From assembly GCA_963576565.1 (NCBI GenBank), contig OY755042.1, positions 100,372,185 to 100,436,184 of the forward strand: a stretch of DNA of 64,000 bases, in the 5' to 3' direction. Under the pieces are notes generated by a model. It was not told the DNA's origin. It saw only the letters and a program-made list of their open reading frames with translations, and did not search any database. Shown in pieces: positions 22,747 through 33,072 of the stretch (its first letter is position 1; the number at the start of each line of letters is the position of its first letter). This DNA comes from Aspidapion aeneum (taxonomy: Eukaryota > Arthropoda > Insecta > Coleoptera > Brentidae). The position numbers and the translations under genes were made by a program.

Positions 22747-22769
22747 TGACGTCACAGCGCAGTAAACGC
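22747..22769 (+). promoter_or_regulatory. CRE-like site TGACGTCA plus CAGTAAACGC
   Basis: TGACGTCA at 22747-22754, then CAGTAAACGC at about 22760-22769, about 70-90 bases upstream of the THAP exon. The inverted counterpart is at about 23813-23839. The position relative to both exons suggests a shared promoter element; function is not shown. Confidence 0.5.
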
Positions 22770-22839
22770 GGACAGATACACGGCATTCGAGTGTTTATTT
22801 GTTTTTGGTCTGTGTTTTTACTGTTTTTTATGTAAAAAA

Positions 22840-23013
22840 ATATCCTATAAGTGGTGTGTAGTGCCTCAGTGTTCGAATACTAGCATAACAACACCTGAAA
22901 AACTATTTATTCATATGCCTACAGCAGTAAAAGAACAGAAAAAGTGGCTAGAACTTGCTCGAAGGGCCTTATCTAATACATCTTCACTTTACATTTGTGA
23001 AGATCACTTTGAT
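22840..23013 (+). pseudogene. THAP zinc-finger domain, first exon only
   Basis: Seen: an open frame reading SYKWCVVPQCSN, then KLFIHMP, KKWLELARR and YICEDHFD. This gives the C-x4-C and, about 41 residues later, C-x2-H ligands of a THAP C2CH zinc finger. The frame starts at ATA (22840) exactly where relatives have ATG before SYKW, so the start codon appears lost. The exon stops at 23013 before the consensus donor GTGAGT. Known: THAP domains bind DNA and are found in P-type transposases and in many insect transposon-derived proteins. Downstream exons, including the rest of the THAP domain (AVPxF) and any catalytic domain, are not in the following kilobase. Inference: dead 5' end of a THAP transposase or accessory gene. 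Confidence 0.85.
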
Positions 23014-23138
23014 GTGAGTATAACTAAATTGTTTCTATTAATTTTTTTCAGGTTGTCTATAATATATATAACTATTTCGTAAATGCCGATGAAATTTTTG
23101 AGGTTATGTTTATTACAAGGGGTGAACAACTATAATAG

Positions 23139-23330
23139 GCAGAAAGGTGTACAAATTTTTAGGCGGTGCTAGACAGTTATTAGGCAGGACTAGGGAGTAC
23201 CTCTAAATGCAGGATTAGGCAGTGCACATGCAGGCTAAATGACTGAGCAGTGCCTATACAAGACTAGGCAGCGCATAGGCAGGACTAGGCAGTACCTACG
23301 CAGGAATATGCGGTGTAACTTATGCAGTAC
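23139..23330. repeat. Imperfect minisatellite in the THAP intron
   Basis: About eight irregular copies of a ~20-26-bp word around AGGACTAGGCAGTGCCTA (for example near 23185, 23212, 23263, 23286). It lies between the two convergent exons. Confidence 0.65.
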
Positions 23331-23561
23331 TTCAAGTATTGCTAGTGGTTGTATACTTTTTGCCTCCCTGTCCTGCAATTTTTGATTGTTTCTTAATGCT
23401 TAAAATAATATTGGTTGGGTATTTAATTGAATCTATTGTAAGTGGATATTAAACAAAAAAGCAAAACATATTACCTAACCTCAAAATCTAAATGAGTAAA
23501 AGTAGGCGAAGAATATCATAAAAGAACTTTCAGTTATATACAAAAAAAACTCATCGAATAC

Positions 23562-23693
23562 TTACATCAACATTTTAACGTTTCTAAATTCCGCAGAACA
23601 AAAATCACTGTTGTTGGCAAAGAAGCCTGCCACCATAAAGGAATGCAGCATTGGCAAGTTAGAGCTATCGGCTTTGGAGAATCCGTTTTCCAT
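23562..23693 (-). pseudogene. First exon of a second, insect-type protein
   Basis: Seen: minus-strand frame from ATG at 23693, MENGFSKADSSNLPMLHSF, then MVAGFFANNSDFCSAEFRN and VKMLM before a stop at 23562. A consensus splice donor GTAAGT lies just inside the end (complement of about 23568-23573), so the real exon probably ends after ...KML and the stop is intronic. I recall a similar block (LPxxDxxMxAxFFxxNxDFxSAExRxVK) at the start of many uncharacterised insect proteins, but cannot name its function. It converges on the THAP exon and has the same upstream CRE-like signature. No downstream exon was found. Confidence 0.55.
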
Positions 23694-23812
23694 TGAAAAT
23701 ATTTTTTATAAGCAAAACACAAAATAAAATCTAATTTAGGACGATAATTCGCACTTTAAACCAAAGCAAACATTACCATCCATAAGAAAATAACACAGAA
23801 AGTAGGTTCGTT

Positions 23813-23839
23813 CGAGGCGTTTACTGTTTTGTGACGTCA
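23813..23839 (-). promoter_or_regulatory. CRE-like site TGACGTCA plus CAGTAAACGC, inverted
   Basis: TGACGTCA at 23832-23839 with GCGTTTACTG at about 23817-23826. Read on the minus strand this has the same order as the site at 22747, placed about 120-145 bases upstream of the minus-strand exon. Confidence 0.5.
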
Positions 23840-24019
23840 CTCGCAGCTGATTGGTAGACCCCCTGTTTTGAATCACGTGGCTAATTGTTTTAATTCAATG
23901 AATTTATTTAATTTTAAAAACTATGAATTTGAGAAAAAATTAAACAAAAAAGTTTGTTTTTAGCATTACCAAGACCTAAAGAGATATCTAAAAATAGTTT
24001 TCTTCCCAAAGTTTTAATG

Positions 24020-24023
<4 letters not shown>

Positions 24024-24110
<87 letters not shown>

Positions 24111-24112
24111 CG
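24024..24112. repeat. (TA)n microsatellite
   Basis: About 87 bases of TA dinucleotides with a single TTTA interruption, ending AACGGTAGGCT at the left edge of the large palindrome. The same (TA)n-ACGGTAGGCT junction occurs inside the palindrome core. Confidence 0.9.
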
Positions 24113-26117
24113 GTAGGCTTAGAAGCCGGCAGCACCGCGCGGGACAAAGTTTCAATTTCACCCATTTTTTAGCAGTGTATGGGTGGGTGTTCTCGCGCGG
24201 GAGCGGGAGGAATGTTTCTTTTAGTTGACGTCGGCCATGTTCATCGTGCGAAAACGTTCGTTGCTCTTCCTACGTATTGCCGGTTCTATCCTTATTAAAG
24301 ACGTATGAATTTGTTTTGAGTTAGGGTAGGTCAGTAGTTAAAAGCCATGACGGTCGCGTGTCCATTGTTTGTTTTCGTTTGTCTTCAAAATGGAAATAAA
24401 TACCGTCGAATATATAATTAACTGTACAAATTTAAATACGTTGACATATGAACTTTGATTACAAATAAAGCTTTTAGTGCCACATAGACCGGACCTATAA
24501 ATCATTCAAAATTTTAGTGTAAGTAATGCAGTGTTCCAAATAAACTTATAATAAAAAATTATACGATGCTGAAAACTACTTGTGCGGTTGTGTTAATAAA
24601 AAAAATGCTATTCGGTTTTTTCAATTTTTATGTAAAATGTAAACGGATTATTTTTACTTTGACCTTACTTACTACCCCTTAAGGACTGAATGTAGGCAAC
24701 GCCCTCTTCTGCAGTTTTACTCGCTAACATTCTTATGAAAATAATGCATATACCTAATTTCACCATAAAAAAAAAGAAGAAAATAACGGGACCGACAAAA
24801 ATTAAACTACTGTTTCAAGCCATGCGTGGTTAATGACTGGATGCCTACCGTAATAACCAGACGTTGGGTTTTAATAGACTAGGCCACGCGGTGTGGTCTA
24901 ATACACAGAAGTGATTCGTATCAATGCAATAGGGAACTTGCCCATTTGTTTTTTATTTTACTAAAATGTGTGTTTCTGCATGAAAACGCATTATACCAAA
25001 TATCAGCCCTTAAATCGCAATACATATTTTACAATAAATAATTAAAGTTGGAATCGCTGACTGGTATATTCAAACACAGCAAAATGCGTGGCAGCCGCTG
25101 TGACGTCACTCCTTAGAAATATCCCGGGTTCCTTATGAGTATAACGACCATTCGGTTCATAACTTTTTTATTTATGAATACTTTTTATTTCTGTAAAAAC
25201 ATTCTTTGGGCACTTTTTTAAGAGCAATTCAACTGTAAAATTAAAGTTTATTTGTCACTTTTAGTTTTTGAGATATTACAGTTTATATTTTACTTATGGA
25301 TTGATCCTTATTTTATTCAATTTTTAAAATTAGCGCAAAATTTTCTTTAAAATGATGTTCCACACTTAATATTTAATTTTTTTATATGTTTTTATATTTT
25401 TATTTTTTTATTACTTCTTATTTTTTTAATTTTTTTTAAAATAAATTAAAAATAATTTAAACCAATTCTTATTCAGCAAACTAAAAAAAAAGTTAAGAGG
25501 TAACTTAAAACTAAAAAAATAAAAAACAATAAAAAAAATAAAAAATAAAATATTAAGTGTGACATGTCATTTAAAAAAAAATTACGCTGATTTCAAAAAT
25601 CGAATAAAAAAAAGGTCATTTCATAAGAAAAATACAAACCTTATGTAATATCTCAAAAACTAAAAGTGACAGATAAAATTTAATTTGACAGTTGAATTGC
25701 TCTTAAAAAAGTGCCTCAGAATCTTTTTGCAGTAATAAAAAATATTTATAAATAAAAAAGTTACGGGTGTGGTTCGAAAATGCACCAAATTGAAAATATA
25801 TATCTTGAAAGTAGTTTAAGATATCGATGTGCGGTTTTCGGCATTAATGTTTTAACAAAAATCGAGCTCGTAACATGTAGGTTAGTTTTTTTATATCTCC
25901 TCTAGAAATGGGCGTTTCCTACCAAAAGTGTCCAATTTGGACCACACTGTACCTATGTGGGTAGGTATAAATGAAAATAAATCAGCACTAGTGTTTATAG
26001 AGCTCATTCTAAACAGTGTTTTAAATAGGTGGGTACCTACTTAATTAATATACTTATTTTTAATAAGACTTATTAGTATGGTTATATATAAATATATATA
26101 TATATATGTATATATAA

Positions 26118-26164
<47 letters not shown>

Positions 26165-26166
<2 letters not shown>

Positions 26167-26426
26167 CTTGACTAGTCTATTTGATAAGCTCGTATCGACG
26201 AAGAATTTAGCGGAAGATAATCACAAAATGGCAGACTACCAGATCCCCATGGTGACCCTAAGGAATTCGGCTGGGCACTCGTCGAAAAGCTATCTATCCT
26301 TCCAACGGGGTTGTGCGGTGAAATTTGAAAGAAGGAAAGCAATTTTTTTTTATCTTGCCTATGTATTTGTATTTTTCTATCATTTTTAGTTTCCGGTAAA
26401 CCTTAATTTCTTGCTTTAGCCTACCG
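26165..26426 (+). repeat. Palindrome core unit 1
   Basis: A ~262-bp unit from AATCTTGACTAGTC to TTAGCCTACCG, bounded on both sides by (TA)n. It is the inverse of units 2 and 3. One frame crosses it with the previous TA tract; it has no recognisable domain and is not called as a gene. Confidence 0.9.
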
Positions 26427-26444
26427 TTATATATATATATATAG

Positions 26445-26704
26445 CGGTAGGCTAAAGCAAGAAATTAAGGTTTACCGGAAACTAAAAATGATAGAAAAAT
26501 ACAAATACATAGGCAAGATAAAAAAAAATTGCTTTCCTTCTTTCAAATTTCACCGCACAACCCCGTTGGAAGGATAGATAGCTTTTCGACGAGTGCCCAG
26601 CCGAATTCCTTAGGGTCACCATGGGGATCTGGTAGTCTGCCATTTTGTGATTATCTTCCGCTAAATTCTTCGTCGATACGAGCTTATCAAATAGACTAGT
26701 CAAG

Positions 26705-26706
<2 letters not shown>
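26445..26706 (-). repeat. Palindrome core unit 2
   Basis: Inverse of unit 1 and apparently identical to it; the palindrome centre lies in the short (TA)n between them (26427-26444). Confidence 0.9.
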
Positions 26707-26743
<37 letters not shown>

Positions 26744-27003
26744 CGGTAGGCTAAAGCAAGAAATTAAGGTTTACCGGAAACTAAAAATGATAGAAAAATA
26801 CAAATACATAGGCAAGATAAAAAAAAATTGCTTTCCTTGTTTCAAATTTCACCGCACAACCCCGTTGGAAGGATAGATAGCTTTTCGACGAGTGCCCAGC
26901 CGAATTCCTTAGGGTCACCATGGGGATCTGGTAGTCTGCCATTTTGTGATTATCTTCCGCTAAATTCTTCGTCGATACGAGCTTATCAAATAGACTAGTC
27001 AAG

Positions 27004-27006
<3 letters not shown>
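26744..27006 (-). repeat. Palindrome core unit 3 (extra direct copy)
   Basis: Direct repeat of unit 2 after a 37-base (TA)n. One substitution was noticed (C at 26540 against G at 26839). This extra unit makes the right half of the core longer than the left. Confidence 0.9.
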
Positions 27007-27072
<66 letters not shown>

Positions 27073-29060
27073 TTATATATACATATATATATATATATAT
27101 ATTTATATATAACCATACTAATAAGTCTTATTAAAAATAAGTATATTAATTAAGTAGGTACCCACCTATTTAAAACACTGTTTAGAATGAGCTCTATAAA
27201 CACTAGTGCTGATTTATTTTCATTTATACCTACCCACATAGGTACAGTGTGGTCCAAATTGGACACTTTTGGTAGGAAACGCCCATTTCTAGAGGAGATA
27301 TAAAAAAACTAACCTACATGTTACGAGCTCGATTTTTGTTAAAACATTAATGCCGAAAACCGCACATCGATATCTTAAACTACTTTCAAGATATATATTT
27401 TCAATTTGGTGCATTTTCGACCCACACCCGTAACTTTTTTATTTATAAATATTTTTTATTACTGCAAGAAGATTCTGAGGCACTTTTTTAAGAGCAATTC
27501 AACTGTCAAATTAAATTTTATCTGTCACTTTTAGTTTTTGAGATATTACATAAGGTTTGTATTTTTCTTATGAAATGACCTTTTTTTTATTCGATTTTTG
27601 AAATCAGCGTAATTTTTTTTTAAATGACATGTCACACTTAATATTTTATTTTTTATTTTTTTTATTGTTTTTTATTTTTTTAGTTTTAAGTTACCTCTTA
27701 ACTTTTTTTTTAGTTTGCTGAATAAGAATTGGTTTAAATTATTTTTAATTTATTTTAAAAAAAATTAAAAAAATAAGAAGTAATAAAAAAATAAAAATAT
27801 AAAATATAAAAAAATTAAATATTAAGTGTGGAACATCATTTTAAAGAAAATTTTGCGCTAATTTTAAAAATTGGATAAAATAAGGATCAATCCATAAGTA
27901 AAATATAAACTGTAATATCTCAAAAACTAAAAGTGACAAATAAACTTTAATTTTACAGTTGAATTGCTCTTAAAAAAGTGCCTAAAGAATGTTTTTACAG
28001 AAATAAAAAGTATTCATAAATAAAAAAGTTATGAACCGAATGGTCGTTATACTCATAAGGAACCCGGGATATTTCTAAGGAGTGACGTCACAGCGGCTGC
28101 CACGCATTTTGCTGTGTTTGAATATACCAGTCAGCGATTCCAACTTTAATTATTTATTGTAAAATATGTATTGCGATTTAAGGGCTGATATTTGGTATAA
28201 TGCGTTTTCATGCAGAAACACACATTTTAGTAAAATAAAAAACAAATGGGCAAGTTCCCTATTGCATTGATACGAATCACTTCTGTGTATTAGACCACAC
28301 CGCGTGGCCTAGTCTATTAAAACCCAACGTCTGGTTATTACGGTAGGCATCCAGTCATTAACCACGCATGGCTTGAAACAGTAGTTTAATTTTTGTCGGT
28401 CCCGTTATTTTCTTCTTTTTTTTTATGGTGAAATTAGGTATATGCATTATTTTCATAAGAATGTTAGCGAGTAAAACTGCAGAAGAGGGCGTTGCCTACA
28501 TTCAGTCCTTAAGGGGTAGTAAGTAAGGTCAAAGTAAAAATAATCCGTTTACATTTTACATAAAAATTGAAAAAACCGAATAGCATTTTTTTTATTAACA
28601 CAACCGCACGTATCGTATAATTTTTTATTATAAGTTTATTTGGAACACTGCATTACTTACACTAAAATTTTGAATGATTTATAGGTCCGGTCTATGTGGC
28701 ACTAAAAGCTTTATTTGTAATCAAAGTTCATATGTCAACGTATTTAAATTTGTACAGTTAATTATATATTCGACGGTATTTATTTCCATTTTGAAGACAA
28801 ACGAAAACAAACAATGGACACGCGACCGTCATGGCTTTTAACTACTGACCTACCCTAACTCAAAACAAATTCATACGTCTTTAATAAGGATAGAACCGGC
28901 AATACGTAGGAAGAGCAACGAACGTTTTCGCACGATGAACATGGCCGACGTCAACTAAAAGAAACATTCCTCCCGCTCCCGCGCGAGAACACCCACCCAT
29001 ACACTGCTAAAAAATGGGTGAAATTGAAACTTTGTCCCGCGCGGTGCTGCCGGCTTCTAA

Positions 29061-29457
29061 TTATTTACGATAAAAAAGTTTACCCAATTAATCGCCTTTT
29101 GTTAACCACAGACTAAATAAAAAAATTGACATGTCGTAAGGGAAGATTTAACTTTTTTTCTATAAATCAGTCTGCCTAGTTTTGGGAGGGCACTGCCGCG
29201 ATGCCCTCCCTGTAGCAGCCGTCACTGGTCACCGGGTTGCCTTAAACCATTTATTTTTTGGAAACTCAGTGACGCACCAGTCGCCCAGTTAAGTTTATAT
29301 GGTTGATCAAATTTTGTAGGCAACCTGTGTAAAAGTATACAGACCTGTGCTCTGGCCCAAATGATAACTTTGATGTCTCTACACATTCCTATTTTCAAAA
29401 TATATTTCACATATCAGGTGATCCGTGGTTACTCTAAAGTCCATGGTTAGCCCATAT
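29061..29457. other. No gene recognised
   Basis: Contains CAGGTGATCCGTG at 29415-29427, matching the terminal 12 bases of the P-like element at 32787-35513. No partner end or duplication was found, so it is a solo fragment at most. Confidence 0.45.
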
Positions 29458-29772
29458 TAGAGACCCTGTACAGTTCATATCATTATTTTTGAGACAACTT
29501 TTTTAAACTATTTTTCGTTGGCCTATGCCATTTGTTATGGTAAACAGCTGATAACTGTCAAAAAGTTATCTTAAAAATTATGATATGGAGTTTATGTATG
29601 ACATATTTGTACAAAAGAGAGACGCGACAAACCCATTAAAGTCACTGAAATTAACATTTTTTTGGTTATGTTATTTCCTTGCCAAGTTTATTGGCGTCTC
29701 ACTAAAATAATTTAAATTATCAGCTGTGAGTGGCATCAATCATCATGCAACATATAAACAAACATGTTTGTC

Positions 29773-31005
29773 CAGGGCTATCAAAACGGACGGGCCACGA
29801 TCCTCCACCACTTTGTTGACGTCAAATCCGGAGCTGATTTTGTTTTGATGGTCACGTTACGACACAGCTGATTGTCTTTAAAATATTGAAGTTGGAATGA
29901 CGGTTCATGAATATTTGATTTTCTTTTAAATAAAGCCGGTTTCGAGATTGTTTTTACTATATTCTTTTAGAACAATTTTTTTTTAATTTATAGTAATCCT
30001 TAATTTTCCAGAGCCGCTTCATTACCTCACCCAGAAATTAAGTCAAGGCCAACACAAAAATAGAGGCCACGACCCTGAAAAAAACAGCTGTTCTCCCGGG
30101 GCTGAATTTTACATTGGGTCTTATGGGAGGTCAGACGTTTTTTTATGATATTTTCAAAATGGCACTACAGATTTCCGCAAAATTTCAGTGAAATATTCTC
30201 AGACACCATCCCGATATTCCACCAAAGGTTTGTAAGGAAGCAACATGATTAAAAGGTTAAAATCTTCAAGATTTAGCATTCCTTATTTTGAATTCAAATT
30301 ACCCGCCATGTACCACATGCCAACTGTTATATTTGACATGTATTTGACTTTGTCATATGTGATTGTCACATTCGCTTCTGCTTTAAACTTAATTTTTGTG
30401 TGAGCTAATGAAGCGGCTATGAAAAGTTAGGGCTTACTATACATTTAAAAAGAATTGTTCTGCCAGAATAAAGTAAAAACAATCTCAAAAACGGCTTTAT
30501 TTAACAAAAAATCAAATATCCATGAACCGTCATTCCAACTTCAAAATTTTAAAGACAATCAGCTGTGTCGTAACGTGACCATCAAAAAAAAAATCAGCCC
30601 CGGATGTGACGTCAACAAAGTGGAGGATCGTGGCCCGTCCATTTTGATAGCCCTGATTAAGTTTAAAGCAGAAGCGAATGTAACAAACGCAGATGACAAA
30701 GTCAAATACATGTCAAATATAACAGTTGGCATGTGGTACATGGCGGGTAATTTGAATTCAAAATAAGGAATGCTAAATCTTGAAGATTTTAACCTTTTAA
30801 TCATGTCTCATTCTTACAAAACTTTGGTGGAATATCGGAATGGTGTCTGAGAATATTTCACTAAAATGTCGCGGAAATCTGTAGTGCCACTTTGAAGATA
30901 TCATAAAAAAACATCTGACCTCCTATAAGACCCAATGTAAAATTCAGCCCCTGGAGAAAAGCTGATTTTTTCAGGGTCGTGGCCTCTATTTTTGTGTTGG
31001 CCTTG
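29773..31005 (+). mobile_element. 610-bp family copy E, split by copy F
   Basis: Starts CAGGGCTATCAAAACGGACG and ends GTTGGCCTTG. The 7-bp duplication GTTTGTC lies at 29766-29772 and 31006-31012. The body is interrupted at ATTAAGT by a second copy (30044-30655). TGACGTCA at 29817. Self-nesting shows the family was active in at least two episodes. Confidence 0.9.
30044..30655 (-). mobile_element. 610-bp family copy F, nested in copy E
   Basis: Full-length inverted copy, CAAGGCCAAC to GATAGCCCTG, with the 7-bp duplication ATTAAGT at 30037-30043 and 30656-30662. Other copies show the target uninterrupted as AAATTAAGTTTAAAGCAGAA. TGACGTCA at 30607. Confidence 0.93.
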
Positions 31006-31232
31006 GTTTGTCCACACCCCCTGTATGAGTTTTGTTAAAAATCGTTTATTTTTATTTTCCGACGCTTATGAATTGACAAGGACAGAAGGCGCGTCTCTCT
31101 AAACATCGCTATAGAGGTATAGTATAGAGGACCGATATTTTCATCCTTTGATTTTGACTTAAACATATTTGACTTTGAAGAGTTTGTCGCGTCTCTTTAT
31201 CATTAAAATATGTCATACATATAGGGTCTCTT

Positions 31233-32786
31233 GCCCACATCAGTCCGACCAGGTAAAAACCCACATGTTACCTCTAAAAATTGAATAGATAACCTGATGA
31301 ATGGGGAAAATGAGTCACTAGAATCCGCATGGCTTATTTTATTAATGATGTTCGTGTGACTGATCCTATTTAGCCCCAAAAGCTATTAATTTTGAAACAC
31401 AACGCGCCAACTTGAGTGTATAACTCCGCTAATTGTTTAACACTGTTCGAGGATTGATATGTGTTGGCATATGCCATTTAATTAAGACAATACGTTCGAT
31501 CCTTTGTTTTTATCGAAGCTACGACGCTCTGTCTACCTTTAAGAAAAATACAACCTTGAAAATTGGGTTTTAACCCTAAACAACTCAAAATATATAATAA
31601 TTGTCTCTAATTACAATAAAAAATATGCCGCGCGTTACACAAAAAAAACCTTGATTTTAAGTCAAATAAATTATTTGTTTTGGAATTAGAATCAAAAGTG
31701 TTTTGTTTTGAATGAGCAAATATTTTGCCATCAGAGAAAGCGATGCCATAAATTAATTCAGTTTTAATTTATAATAAAACGATTTCTGTTTTGTGCTTAA
31801 TCAAAAAATATACTCTTGGTGAATAGGAAAGTACAAGTTGTTTTACTTCAAAGAAATTTTCTTTGATCTAAGACAATTTTTTTTGTCGTGTAAATATGTT
31901 TTATTTGTATTACCATTTATTTATATTCCTTCTTTGTTTTAAATCTTTTTGTTTTTATTTCATTTGGTAAAGTTGGCTTGCAATATGTTAAAATCTAATA
32001 AAAATAAATCTGTTAGGTGATATTTTTTCTTTGGCCTGCTAATATTACTCGTTAAAATTTCTTTCATCATACCGTTTAAGCCTTGTACGTTTCCGATTTT
32101 ACTGCATTTTTCCGTATTAAAATTTAAAAAAACCAAAGGACTGAACTGGACGCATGACGATCATTCTAAAAAGTTTTCCGAATAACTATTGTTAAACTGC
32201 TTTTGTTTTATTTATTTTTTACAACTGTTGTGGAACTATGAGCTTTTAATTTAACTTCTCGCAGAGAAGTGTGTTGAGCCGTTAAACTAACTTTGGTATA
32301 ATTTACACATTAATTTTTGAAAATGCAAAATTAATTTTTCTACTGCTTTTTAGTATTTATTTAAAGAGTAAGTACTTAGTTGCTTGATGGCAATACATGA
32401 GCCTTAGTGGTTTATTTTTGAGCCAATTTGTATTGGAGAACTTGGAGAACTTTATCTCAATTTTCTTTACGGAATTCCTTTTCCACGTACTTGGCTTTTG
32501 TTTACATGAAATGTTTTTGTTATGATTGTTCTTTACGCTCGCGCAAACAAGATTTTTGGTACGAACAGGAAATTACTAAACTAACTTAATAATTTGTAAT
32601 AGTATTTTTATTGTATGGAAAAATAAAAGAAAAATATTTGTAATTCCTTTTAGCTGAAAATTGAGTACCCTTGTTTATCATCTAAATATTTTTTTGGAAC
32701 ATGGCGTTCTCACTATAGATAAAATTAACGGTAACAGAATCTACATACAATGAGCCTTGTTTAAAATGTAAGGGGTTTAATATTAT
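31233..32786. other. AT-rich, no gene recognised
   Basis: Mostly AT-rich DNA. At about 32445-32540 there is a diverged fragment of family Y (AACTTGGAGAACTTTATCTC, CACGTACTTGGCTTTT, TTTACATGAAATGTTTTTGT). No coding motif seen. Confidence 0.5.
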
Positions 32787-32976
32787 CACGGATCACCTAA
32801 CAAACAGATAGGGAACTCAGGTGGTGGGGGGTGCTACGCGCATCTTTCACGCAGCCTGCCATGTTGGGGTCAACCACTCCAGAGGCGCATTTTGTATTTT
32901 AATATTTTTTAAACTTTTAGTACGTGTTGAGCGTTAGTGGTTTGTGTTTGATATATGTGATTTTTGATTTTAAACA

Positions 32977-33072
32977 ATGGGAACGGTTTGTGCCGTAAGA
33001 GACTGTAAATCCACGCTACGGTATACCCTTAATCGAAGTTATTTTCGATTTACGCAGGATCCTATAAGATAA
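32977..33072 (+). pseudogene. THAP domain start, truncated
   Basis: Seen: ATG in a good context (AAACAATGG) followed by MGTVCAVRDCKSTLRYTL, NRSYFRFTQDPIR and a stop at 33070. It has the CAVxxC first half of a THAP C2CH zinc finger and the FxFPxDP-like block (here FRFTQDP). The second C-x2-H pair is missing. The stop falls where relatives continue RRxKW; AGATAAGC could also be a decayed donor. Known: P-type transposases begin with this domain, which binds the transposon ends. Its position about 190 bp inside the left TIR is where such a gene should start. Inference: remnant of the element's own transposase. Confidence 0.8.

Larger units (their letters stand above)
22727..23870. mobile_element. 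Possible two-gene transposon remnant with convergent 5' exons
   Basis: At the left, a TGACGTCACAGCGCAGTAAACGC region precedes a plus-strand THAP exon. At the right, the inverse has TGACGTCACAAAACAGTAAACGC before a minus-strand exon. So both ends carry the same CRE-like plus CAGTAAACGC promoter signature facing inward, each followed by a first exon with a consensus splice donor. The 3' exons of both genes are absent. I infer an internally deleted element with two converging genes. Exact ends and target duplication were not found. Confidence 0.5.
24119..29060. mobile_element. 4.94-kb near-perfect palindrome (fold-back element?)
   Basis: The left tip TTAGAAGCCGGCAGCACCGC and right tip GCGGTGCTGCCGGCTTCTAA are exact inverses, and pairing continues for about 2.3 kb per arm. 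Arms differ only slightly: the left arm has about 13 extra bases near 24578-24592, and one base differs at the GTGTGG(T/G)TCG site. TA lies at both tips (24120-24121 and 29058-29059), a possible 2-bp duplication. Each arm contains a smaller inverted repeat (about 25125-25790 on the left), TGACGTCA (25101 and 28083) and GC-rich tips. The centre has three copies of a ~262-bp unit between (TA)n tracts. No long coding frame; a short frame MEINTVEYIINC opens in both arms. Possibilities: fold-back transposon, giant MITE, recent inverted duplication, or assembly/hairpin-read artefact. Confidence 0.93.
29458..31232. mobile_element. Compound of two hAT-type MITEs, host of copies E and F
   Basis: Left end TAGAGACCCTGTACAG, right end TATAGGGTCTCT. 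29459-29595 is the uninterrupted relative of the 21345 MITE. 29592-31232 is a relative of the 42255-42645 MITE (GAGACGCGACAAAC, CATCAATCATCATGC, GTTTGTCGCGTCTCTTT), interrupted by the 610-bp element at 29773. The 42255 copy gives the empty site (GGTGGGGACAACCGTGTTTG). Confidence 0.72.

Noticed and set aside
23914..24172. Frames rich in YIYIYI
   Set aside because: Translation of (TA)n; the non-repeat parts have no domain.
26078..27116. Three similar frames of 73-111 codons in the palindrome core
   Set aside because: They are the same ~262-bp unit read in the same sense from each copy. A shared frame in a repeated DNA unit is expected, and no known domain or start context was recognised.
29415..29427. 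AGGTGATCCGTG as the end of a second P-like element
   Set aside because: Only 12 bases match the TIR, and no partner end with a 7-bp duplication was found upstream.
30455..30804. Frames of 103 and 81 codons on both strands
   Set aside because: Both run through the 610-bp repeat, and related frames in sister copies are broken. The family is non-coding.
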